A DNA stretch of 13,227 nucleotides from an uncultured Bacteroidales bacterium (GTDB lineage: Bacteria; Bacteroidota; Bacteroidia; Bacteroidales; Paludibacteraceae), in NCBI GenBank assembly GCA_946614295.1, contig CAMOGT010000020.1:1-13227 (forward strand), written 5' to 3'. Below the pieces are notes generated by a model, which searched no databases, was not told where the DNA came from, and saw only the letters and a program-made list of their open reading frames with translations. A program made the position numbers and the translations under genes. This document shows, piece by piece, positions 7,019 to 13,116 of the stretch; position 1 is the stretch's first letter, and every line of letters starts with the position of its first letter.

Positions 7019-7536
7019 TTGATTTTGCAATACAATGTTTCTACTCCGTCTTTCTCGACGCGTATGACTTCTTCTTTTTGTACCTTGCGCGGTGCGGTTT
7101 TATACTGGATATAAATCAAATCTCCTTGCCGTATGGTCATTACCTTGCTGGCTTTAACAATCGCCTCCTCGGGGCTCATTATGAAGTCCGAGAGCTGATT
7201 GCTGATTGCTGACGGCTCTATCCATTCTCCTATCGCCAAGGAGTAGTCAAAAGCGATGGCTTCTGTCCATGGCCTTCCGGAGGCTTGCAACTCGCGCGCT
7301 TTATCCATGGCAATGAAATCGGCTCCGGGCGCTACGGCGTCGTAATAACGGTTTGCGAACTTCAGCCCTATTTCTTTGCCCAGCCGGCTCACACGCAGAA
7401 TAATGCACTCCGTCACCCCTAACTCTTCCGTCCAATCGGGTACGAACATCGGCTTCCTGCCGTTGAGCAGACAACTGTCGCCTTTGAGCACCATTTCAGT
7501 ACGTTCTCCGTTATTTATAAAGCCTATTATCTTCAT
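7015..7536 (-). CDS. Degenerate fumarylacetoacetate hydrolase (FAH) family protein
   Basis: This gene encodes 173 residues. FAH-fold phrases remain: PMFVPDW (30-35), LRVSRLGKEIGLKFANRYYDAVAPGADF (48-74, split by variable residues), GRPWTEAIAFD (88-97), AIGEWI and KVMTIRQGDLIYI (131-143). Intact relatives of about 200 residues start with a GRNY segment and bind Mg or Mn with two glutamates in a YEVEVVLRI-type strand plus an aspartate. Here the N-terminal motif is gone, the strand reads VTECIILRV so both glutamates appear replaced (by Thr and Cys), and only Asp73 remains. The TGTP loop has become QYKTAP. A central part of about 20-25 residues is missing, and a heptamer array encodes the junction (109-116). 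It is probably non-catalytic (inference from an alignment made from memory). It has its own promoter and overlaps porU by ATGA, so it leads the porU operon. Confidence 0.75.
   Translation of the reverse strand: MKIIGFINNGERTEMVLKGDSCLLNGRKPMFVPDWTEELGVTECIILRVSRLGKEIGLKFANRYYDAVAPGADFIAMDKARELQASGRPWTEAIAFDYSLAIGEWIEPSAISNQLSDFIMSPEEAIVKASKVMTIRQGDLIYIQYKTAPRKVQKEEVIRVEKDGVETLYCKIK
7194..7214. repeat. In-frame heptamer array GCTGATT within the FAH-like gene
   Basis: GCTGATT, GCTGATT and GCTGACG stand in tandem, followed by another GCT. Three copies make 21 nt, exactly seven codons, so the reading frame is kept. The array encodes SAISNQL on the minus strand. It sits where the protein lacks a segment present in intact FAH relatives. 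Confidence 0.8.
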
Positions 7537-7553
7537 TTCGCAATAAAAGCGTG

Positions 7554-7585
7554 CAAAGGTACTACTTTTTTTTCAAATACACAAG
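7554..7585 (-). promoter_or_regulatory. Bacteroidota promoter for the FAH-like/porU/porV operon
   Basis: On the minus strand the -7 element is TACCTTTG (7561-7554), a full match to TAnnTTTG. Exactly 20 nt upstream lies CTTG (7585-7582), close to the TTTG expected at -33. Transcription should start near 7548, only about a dozen bases before the ATG at 7536, giving an almost leaderless mRNA. The bases AGCGTGCAAAGGTAC (7548-7562, plus strand) are identical to those at the lptD promoter. Confidence 0.75.
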
Positions 7586-7618
7586 TATTTAAGTAAAAAG
7601 TAAACTTTTTCTTAAAAT

Positions 7619-7639
7619 CTTACACCATACACCGTACAC
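7619..7639. repeat. Heptamer array at the der stop codon
   Basis: CTTACAC, CATACAC and CGTACAC lie in tandem, differing only at the second and first variable bases. On the coding strand they read GTGTACG, GTGTATG and GTGTAAG, beginning at the last base of the der stop codon TAG. They occupy the start of the der to FAH-like gap. Confidence 0.75.
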
Positions 7640-8955
7640 TATTTAGCCCGTATGAACAGCTGCACCGGCGTACCCTCGAAATCCCACCATTCGCGCAGTT
7701 TGTTCTCCAGGAACCGACGGTACGGCTCTTTGACGTACTGAGGGAGGTTGGCGAAGAACACGAAGGTCGGAATCTGCGTGTTCGGGAGCTGGGTACAATA
7801 CTTGATTTTGATGTATTTGCCTTTCCAAGCGGGTGGGGGGTAGTTCTCGATGAGCGGCAGGAACTTGTCGTTCAACTGGGCTGTCGGGATCTTCTTGTTC
7901 TTGTTCTCATAGACGTGGATGGCAGTCTCCACGACCTTGAATATCCGTTGCTTTGTCAGCGCGGAGGTGAAGATGATCGGGAAATCCGTGAACGGCGCAA
8001 TCCGTTCGCGAATGGCGCTTTCGTATGCCTTTATGTCCTGATTTGTCTTGCTTTCTATCAGATCCCACTTATTGATACACACGACCAGACCCTTCTTGTT
8101 TTTCTGGATGAGGGAGTAGATGTTGAGGTCCTGCGCCTCAATGCCGCGCGTGGCGTCAATCATCAGGATACACACGTCGCTGTTCTCAATCGCACGGATG
8201 GAACGCACCACGGAATAGTACTCTTGGTCTTCCGTCACTTTGGCTTTCTTACGGATGCCGGCTGTATCGACTAAGTAAAAATCCTTGCCGAACTTGTTGT
8301 ACCGCGTGTAGATGGAGTCGCGCGTGGTACCCGGTATATCCGTCACGATCGTCCGGTCCTCGCCGATGAAGGCGTTGAGAATACTCGATTTGCCGGCATT
8401 TGGACGGCCTACGATAGCGAACCTTGGCAGATCCTCCAGATCCTCGTCGCTGTTGTCCTCTTTGCGGAAACGGCTCACTACTTCGTCTAATAGGTCTCCC
8501 GTACCCAGTCCGTTCTCGGCGGAGAGGATAAACGGTTCGCCCAAGCCGAGTTTGTAGAACTCCGCCGCGCCGTATTGGTTCTCGAAGGTATCAACCTTGT
8601 TGACGCAGAGCACGGTGGGTTTCTTGGCTTGGCGCAGCAGGTGCGCCACCTCCATGTCGAACTGCGTCACACCTTCGTTCACATCCACGACGAGCATCAC
8701 TACGTCCGCCTCGCGGATAGCGAGGTCCACCTGACGGTTGATCTCGGACTCGAAGGTGTCGTCGCTGTTGACCACCCATCCGCCGGTGTCAATGACCGAG
8801 AATTCCCTGCCGCACCATTCGGCTTTGCCGTACTGGCGGTCGCGCGTCGTGCCGGCGGTATTCATCACTATCGCCCGACGGGTGCCCGTCAGGCGGTTAA
8901 AAAGAGTCGATTTCCCGACATTGGGACGACCCACTATCGCTACAATATTTGCCAT
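7639..8955 (-). CDS. der: Ribosome-assembly GTPase Der (EngA)
   Basis: Der is an essential GTPase with two tandem G domains that works in late 50S subunit assembly in the cytoplasm. The protein is 438 residues, the normal length. G domain 1 has GRPNVGKST (9-17), DTGG (56-59) and NKVD (119-122). An acidic linker ([10 protein letters not shown]) leads to G domain 2 with GRPNAGKSS (183-191), DTAG (230-233) and NKWD (295-298). The rest, from about 355, is the KH-like RNA-binding domain, ending [13 protein letters not shown]. The start at 8955 gives [12 protein letters not shown] directly. It follows slyD by 20 nt and is the last gene of the lptD-slyD-der group. A new promoter follows about 55 nt past its stop. 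Confidence 0.98.
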   Translation of the reverse strand: MANIVAIVGRPNVGKSTLFNRLTGTRRAIVMNTAGTTRDRQYGKAEWCGREFSVIDTGGWVVNSDDTFESEINRQVDLAIREADVVMLVVDVNEGVTQFDMEVAHLLRQAKKPTVLCVNKVDTFENQYGAAEFYKLGLGEPFILSAENGLGTGDLLDEVVSRFRKEDNSDEDLEDLPRFAIVGRPNAGKSSILNAFIGEDRTIVTDIPGTTRDSIYTRYNKFGKDFYLVDTAGIRKKAKVTEDQEYYSVVRSIRAIENSDVCILMIDATRGIEAQDLNIYSLIQKNKKGLVVCINKWDLIESKTNQDIKAYESAIRERIAPFTDFPIIFTSALTKQRIFKVVETAIHVYENKNKKIPTAQLNDKFLPLIENYPPPAWKGKYIKIKYCTQLPNTQIPTFVFFANLPQYVKEPYRRFLENKLREWWDFEGTPVQLFIRAK

Positions 8956-8975
8956 AGTTTTATAGTATTTTGTTG

Positions 8976-9554
8976 TTATTTACAATTTCCGCAGCCTTTG
9001 TCGCAGCTCTCGCAGCCGCCATCTCCGCAATGACCTCCACCGCAGCCTCCGCAGCCGTGTCTGGGGCTACGGATGGCTTTGAGTTCGCCTTCCGTCACAT
9101 CGCGGATTTCGAGGATCGTACCCTTGAAATGCAGATCCTCGCCGGCGTAGGGATGGTTGAGGTCGATGGTCACACTCTCATCCGTCACCTCGCAAACCTG
9201 CGCCTTGACGACCTGACCGTCCGTGGTGTTCATCGGCACGATGGCACCCACATAGACCCGCTCCTCGTCAAACTCTCCGTCGCCGTTGAAGAACATCTTC
9301 TTGGGCAACTCCATGAGTCCTTCCTGAATATACTCGCCGTAGGCATCTTTGGCTGCCAGCACGAAATCGAACGCCTCGCCGGCGGCTTTGCCTGCCATGG
9401 CTGCTTCGAATGCCGGGAGCATCATTCCTTCGCCTTGACACCATACTAACGGAGTCTCCTCCGTGGCTTTCTCCATTAACTCTTCTTTGCCACCCTCGCC
9501 GTTGATGTACAACTCGTACGTGGCTTTCACTACTTTTTGGTTTTCTACCACCAT
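8976..9554 (-). CDS. slyD: SlyD-type FKBP peptidyl-prolyl isomerase with Cys/His tail
   Basis: SlyD-type FKBPs catalyse cis-trans isomerisation of prolyl bonds and act as chaperones through an inserted flap domain. Many also bind nickel or zinc through the tail. The 192-residue protein has the FKBP segments [14 protein letters not shown] (7-20), [19 protein letters not shown] and [14 protein letters not shown]. The insert-in-flap portion ([34 protein letters not shown]) comes next. The last 28 residues form a tail (from [16 protein letters not shown] to GCGNCK) holding seven cysteines and two histidines. ATG at 9554 overlaps the lptD stop by 10 nt, so the two are coupled. Placement between an outer-membrane LPS assembly gene and der suggests a general folding role, but the protein shows no signal peptide and should be cytoplasmic. 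Confidence 0.93.
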   Translation of the reverse strand: MVVENQKVVKATYELYINGEGGKEELMEKATEETPLVWCQGEGMMLPAFEAAMAGKAAGEAFDFVLAAKDAYGEYIQEGLMELPKKMFFNGDGEFDEERVYVGAIVPMNTTDGQVVKAQVCEVTDESVTIDLNHPYAGEDLHFKGTILEIRDVTEGELKAIRSPRHGCGGCGGGHCGDGGCESCDKGCGNCK

Positions 9555-12355
9555 GTTACTCTACTATTTGTTGATTGATTACTGTTTTTGTCATATTTGA
9601 GGTCTGCCAGCATGGACGCATTCACGCCGATGTGGAAGGTATAACTCTTGAACGGTCCGATAGGGTTGATACTCGCCGTCATGTTCCAGCAGTGCAGGTC
9701 GCGGCTGACATTGAATGTACAGGATGTTACTTTGTTGTAGTCGAAATTATACGTCATGTTGGCACTCACTTTCCACCCCTGTCCCAGACCTATATTGCCG
9801 GAGAGGGTGAGGTAGTTGGTGAATTTCATCTTGTAATACATCCGCTGGTAGTCAAACTCGCTGCCGGGTTGGTACGCCATCGAGTAACTTATCGACAAGC
9901 TCCACGGGAACTCGGTTTTGACGTATCCGTCATCCACCTCTGCTTCTTTCTTCGTGCGCTTGGCATTCTTGTCCAAACCCTCGCTGTCTTTCTCAATCGC
10001 CGCCATGTCGCCTTCTTCGTTCTCCCCGTTATGCTTGCTCTTGATGCCGCTGATTTTCTCCTTCCATTTTTGGATGGTCTGGTTGGAGAACGTATAGCTG
10101 AAACTCCATCTCAATCCGTCCCAATGGGGGAAACGTCCGTTGTGCCAGTATTGTTTGTTGGTTCTCACGGGGTTGCCTAAGGCGTTCAGCTGGTACATAT
10201 ACGGATCCAGATTGGTGTTGAGATTCAGCGTATAGTTGTTCAGGAACGGTAATTTCAGACGCAGATCCACACGGAACAGACTGAAGTTCATCGAGTCCGC
10301 GGCGAAGTTATAACCGCCCGAGATGGCGAACTTGTCAATGATGCTCACAACCTTGTAGGGGTTCTTGCCGGTTGTGTCCTCTTTGTTGATCATTTTCATC
10401 TCCAGGTTGTTCTCTACACCGAAGTTGAGCGATGCCGCCATGCCTCTTCCTGCCGTGCCGAACGGTCCGTTTGAGAACCGTGAATATACCTGGTGTTGAT
10501 ATACAGGTGCACCGGAGTCATCGGTCTTTTGGATCTTACGCCCGGTGGCGGGGTCCACCTCGCCCGTATAGACAGGCTGGTCGTAACTGCCGTAATAGCC
10601 CCAGAAGGAGTTTCCGAAATCCGGATGGTAGCTGAACGACAGCCGCGGAGTGAGCACGTGGCGGAATTTCTCCACCTTGCTGTTCGGGAACAGTTTCTTG
10701 AGGGGGGTGAAGAATCCGTAAATCTTCGTGGACATGCTCACGCCCACATCAAAGTCGAACACGTTATAGAACCCCGTAGTCGTGTCCATTGCCAGCACTT
10801 GTGCTTCGTCGTCCCACCGGCGGTCAATGCGGCTGAAATACATCCTGTCGCGCAGATTGATTGTCGGCGTCACGTTCAGGTATTTGAAGAGCGTGAACGA
10901 CGCATTGATAGGCAGTGAATGGTTCAGACCCGTCTGCCAGTCTTTGAGGAAATTGGTTTTCAGGAAATCTTTCTCTTTCACGGAGTTGATACCTATCTTT
11001 CCGTTCATGTTGTAGGAGATGTAGATTTTCTCGTACCATTTCTCCTTTCCCCCCACTTTGCCTTTGCGTTTGAGCGTTGCCTGCCGCCATAGCTTGAACG
11101 GGAATACCCGGCTCATCGACACCGTGAACTGGGGCGCTGTAAGCGAGATTGTCGAGTCACTTGTACGCTGCGTCAGGCTTGCGCTTGCGCTGAGGCTCCA
11201 CGGGCTGTCGGGGAACCGCTGGGTGTAGTTGATCGTACTGCTCTTGGTGTTCTCCGAATATGACTGCGGGTTGTAGTAGCTGTTGATGTTACTGCGGTTA
11301 TAACCGCTTGTGGCAAAATTGACACTTGCCGAGAACGTGTTATAGGGGTTGGCTTTGGCGTCCTGACTATGGGTCCATTGGACACTGAAATTGCGGCTCG
11401 AAGCATAGTCCGGCATTCCCCGTTCGCTCGTCACGTCGTTGCGGTAGTTGATACTCAGGTTACCCGAGAAATGGTACCTCCAGACGTATTTCGACTTGGC
11501 GCGTACCGCCCATGTGCCGCGGCTGTAGATGTCACCCGTCAGCTCCAGATCGATGTAGTCGCTCAATGCGAAATAATATCCGAAATTGCTCAGGTACAGT
11601 CCGCGGCTGTAGTCATCGCCAAAGTTCGGCATGATTATACCGCTCGAGTATTTGTCCGTGAACGGGAAGAAACCGAACGGAATGGCTAACGGCAGCGGCA
11701 CATCGCCTACTACCATGTACGCCGGACCGGCTGCGATATAACTCCCCGGTTTGACTTTGGCCTTTGTCATCTTCAGGTAGAAATGCGGGTGGTCGTGGTC
11801 GTCGCAGGTGGTATATTGTCCGCCCGCCATCATCATCACGTCCCCCTCCATCTTTTTGGTTCTGTCGGCGATGATATATCCCTCGCCCTGCTGCGTCACG
11901 ACATGACGGATATAACCTTTCTGGGTCTTGATGTTGTAGGTGATCTCATTTGTCTCGTACGTGTCCTTGCCGTCCTTGAATACCGGCTTGCCTTTCCATT
12001 CGTAGTCCAACGAGTCATACACGCCGTGCGCGTAAATGAGACTCGAGTCTATGTTCATCCGGATATAATCGGACTGCAGTTCCATCGACTCGTATTTCAG
12101 TTCGCCTTTGCCGTGCAGATACGCCGTTCCGTTCGCCATCATCACCATCGAGTCATTCGACTGGTAGTGCACCGGCGCCGTCAACACGCTTTTCTTCCGT
12201 GGCAACTCTGCGCCCGCTGTCGAATCCACCGCCACGCTGTCCGGAGCCCCTCCTTTCAGAGAGGGGTTGGGGTGGGCTTCCTGCTGGCTCCATACCACCG
12301 TCCAGCCACACAGGAGAGCAATCATTACTACTATTTTACATACGCGTATGCGCAC
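9545..12355 (-). CDS. lptD: Putative LPS-assembly outer-membrane protein LptD
   Basis: LptD forms the outer-membrane barrel that, with LptE, inserts LPS into the outer leaflet. The protein has 936 residues, larger than E. coli LptD. After a signal peptide (MRIRVCKIVVMIALLCGWTVVWSQ) and a short linker comes an OstA-like jellyroll (TAYLHGKGELKYESMEL, YIRMNIDSSLIYAHG, TQKGYIRHV, residues about 60-170). The barrel domain follows, opening with VGDVPLPLAIPFGFFPF and GIIMPNFGDDYSRG and ending in an aromatic residue (VTWW). A charged loop near residue 800 is rich in Lys and Glu. I placed the start at GTG 12355. The open frame reaches 12388, but that would put the -7 promoter element inside the gene. 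The GTG gives a basic signal-peptide N-region and a leader of about 15 nt. Confidence 0.85.
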   Translation of the reverse strand: MRIRVCKIVVMIALLCGWTVVWSQQEAHPNPSLKGGAPDSVAVDSTAGAELPRKKSVLTAPVHYQSNDSMVMMANGTAYLHGKGELKYESMELQSDYIRMNIDSSLIYAHGVYDSLDYEWKGKPVFKDGKDTYETNEITYNIKTQKGYIRHVVTQQGEGYIIADRTKKMEGDVMMMAGGQYTTCDDHDHPHFYLKMTKAKVKPGSYIAAGPAYMVVGDVPLPLAIPFGFFPFTDKYSSGIIMPNFGDDYSRGLYLSNFGYYFALSDYIDLELTGDIYSRGTWAVRAKSKYVWRYHFSGNLSINYRNDVTSERGMPDYASSRNFSVQWTHSQDAKANPYNTFSASVNFATSGYNRSNINSYYNPQSYSENTKSSTINYTQRFPDSPWSLSASASLTQRTSDSTISLTAPQFTVSMSRVFPFKLWRQATLKRKGKVGGKEKWYEKIYISYNMNGKIGINSVKEKDFLKTNFLKDWQTGLNHSLPINASFTLFKYLNVTPTINLRDRMYFSRIDRRWDDEAQVLAMDTTTGFYNVFDFDVGVSMSTKIYGFFTPLKKLFPNSKVEKFRHVLTPRLSFSYHPDFGNSFWGYYGSYDQPVYTGEVDPATGRKIQKTDDSGAPVYQHQVYSRFSNGPFGTAGRGMAASLNFGVENNLEMKMINKEDTTGKNPYKVVSIIDKFAISGGYNFAADSMNFSLFRVDLRLKLPFLNNYTLNLNTNLDPYMYQLNALGNPVRTNKQYWHNGRFPHWDGLRWSFSYTFSNQTIQKWKEKISGIKSKHNGENEEGDMAAIEKDSEGLDKNAKRTKKEAEVDDGYVKTEFPWSLSISYSMAYQPGSEFDYQRMYYKMKFTNYLTLSGNIGLGQGWKVSANMTYNFDYNKVTSCTFNVSRDLHCWNMTASINPIGPFKSYTFHIGVNASMLADLKYDKNSNQSTNSRVTWW
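12247..12276. repeat. GC-rich palindrome in lptD coding sequence
   Basis: The arms CCCCTC (12247-12252) and GAGGGG (12261-12266) flank TTTCAGA-type loop bases, and a G-rich extension runs to 12276. The minus strand encodes AHPNPSLKGGA right after the signal peptide, at residues about 26-36. The translated string PNPSLKGG is one I have often seen in Bacteroidota proteins and intergenic palindromes of the form CCCCTCnn..GAGGGG, so this is probably a copy of a dispersed palindromic element that entered a tolerant linker. The family assignment is from memory. Confidence 0.6.
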
Positions 12356-12374
12356 AATAAGCCAATTTAGCGTG

Positions 12375-12406
12375 CAAAGGTACAACAAAAAATCGACATA
12401 CGCAAG
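12375..12406 (-). promoter_or_regulatory. Bacteroidota promoter for lptD-slyD-der
   Basis: On the minus strand TACCTTTG (12382-12375) matches the -7 consensus TAnnTTTG, with CTTG (12406-12403) exactly 20 nt upstream as the -33 element. The element is followed by CACGC, and 15 bases (12369-12383) are identical to the promoter at 7554. Predicted transcription begins near 12369, some 15 nt before the GTG start of lptD. Confidence 0.78.
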
Positions 12407-12410
12407 TTTT

Positions 12411-12470
12411 TGGGCAGAAATATGCCAAAATATGCCACTTTAGGCAGGAATAGGCATGATTAGGCAAAGG
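12411..12470. repeat. Six 10-bp phased units upstream of the lptD promoter
   Basis: Six consecutive decamers fit T(A/G)(G/T)GC(A/C)NNNN. The first T and the central GC are present in all six. Units 1 and 4-6 carry GGCA, while units 2-3 carry TGCC, so the core appears in both orientations. The period equals about one DNA turn, and the array ends 5 bp before the -33 element. It could be an operator array or a curved UP-like element. Confidence 0.75.
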
Positions 12471-12489
12471 AAAATTATCTTTCGGCGGT

Positions 12490-13116
12490 CTATGTAGAGA
12501 CAGAGAGCGGGAGGCGGAGACCATCAACGTAGTAGCGGGAGAAATCAGCGCGCGGGGACGAGGGACGAGGAGGAGAAAGATGCTCGCGCAATGATGCGCG
12601 AGAAATGCAAGATGAAGGGGAGCGGAATATAGAGCGGTAGCGGGCAATCGAATTGCCCTGAAATGAACATACCTTAATCGGTTCGAAGGTCACTTCTTCC
12701 GTCAGGTGCCGGAGGTAGGCGTCGGTGACTGTTTGTTGCTCTTTGGATTTAGCGGATTCGGCTTTGGCGGCTTGGAGTTCGCGGTAGATGGCAACGTACG
12801 CATATTGGTAGAAACGGGAGTAGGGTTTGAGTCCGGGTTCGGGGGCGGCGTGGCCTTTGACCACGTTGTAATAATGGCGGAAGAAACGGATGCGCCATTC
12901 GAGGGCTTCCGGTGTAGAGGCGTGCTCCAGAGCGTGGGCTTGGCGCTGGGCTTCTTTGATCATTTCGCGGTTGGCGACACAGGCGGCAGACCATGTTTTA
13001 GGGAAATGGTAGGTGTATAGTTCGTGGAGTCCCGAACGGAAGCGAGAAGGGCGAACGACTATGCGTTTCTTGTATTTTTGGCCTTCTTTGACTGAATCCA
13101 TGGCACCCCAGAGCAT
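12490..13116 (-). CDS. Hypothetical protein, possibly truncated by the window edge
   Basis: I do not recognise the function. From ATG 13116 it gives 208 residues, and ATG 13101 (MDSVKEGQKYKK) is an equally good start. The frame is open with no stop to 13227, so an upstream start outside the window is possible, though the extra 37 residues are Arg/His-rich and unconvincing. Residues about 15-140 look like a real folded domain, basic and helical, with phrases KRIVVRPSRFRSGLHELYTY, HFPKTWSAACVANREM, EAQRQAHALEH, EWRIRFFRHYYNV and SRFYQYAYVAIYRELQAAK. I have the impression of similar orphan proteins in Prevotella-like genomes. After FEPIK (about 150) the sequence turns Ser/Arg/Pro-rich and coincides with hairpins and a heptamer array. 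The true end may therefore have been lost and replaced by repeat DNA. Confidence 0.55.
   Translation of the reverse strand: MLWGAMDSVKEGQKYKKRIVVRPSRFRSGLHELYTYHFPKTWSAACVANREMIKEAQRQAHALEHASTPEALEWRIRFFRHYYNVVKGHAAPEPGLKPYSRFYQYAYVAIYRELQAAKAESAKSKEQQTVTDAYLRHLTEEVTFEPIKVCSFQGNSIARYRSIFRSPSSCISRASLREHLSPPRPSSPRADFSRYYVDGLRLPLSVST
12555..12575. repeat. Heptamer array GGGACGA in the tail of the hypothetical gene
   Basis: Two perfect GGGACGA units (12555-12561, 12562-12568) are followed in phase by GGAGGAG. It is a weak array on its own but has the same 7-bp period as the others. On the minus strand it encodes the Pro/Ser/Arg-rich stretch near the C-terminus. Confidence 0.55.
12583..12602. repeat. 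Hairpin, 8-bp perfect stem
   Basis: CTCGCGCA and TGCGCGAG pair perfectly around a 4-nt loop (ATGA). It lies in the questionable C-terminal part of the hypothetical gene. No T-run follows on either strand, so it is not a classic rho-independent terminator. Confidence 0.6.
12642..12658. repeat. Hairpin, 7-bp perfect stem
   Basis: GGGCAAT and ATTGCCC pair around a 3-nt loop (CGA). It lies where the recognisable domain of the hypothetical protein ends, about 40 nt before the stem at 12583-12602 in minus-strand terms. No T-run follows. Confidence 0.55.

Noticed and set aside
7572..7577. TTTG 12 nt upstream of the -7 element at 7554 as the -33 box
   Set aside because: The spacing is too short for Bacteroidota promoters. 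CTTG at exactly 20 nt fits, and the same layout recurs at lptD.
1..7639. CRISPR interpretation of the short repeats
   Set aside because: Units are 7 bp, contiguous without spacers and differ between loci, and no cas gene is present.
12356..12388. lptD start at 12388
   Set aside because: That start would include the TACCTTTG promoter element in the coding sequence and lose the N-terminal charge pattern of the signal peptide. GTG at 12355 fits both.
12583..12658. The two hairpins as rho-independent terminators of the hypothetical gene
   Set aside because: Neither is followed by a run of T on either strand.
12706..13020. 104-codon + strand frame rich in Gly/Phe opposite the hypothetical gene
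   Set aside because: Low-complexity composition typical of an antisense frame. The minus-strand reading has a better helical domain and plausible composition.
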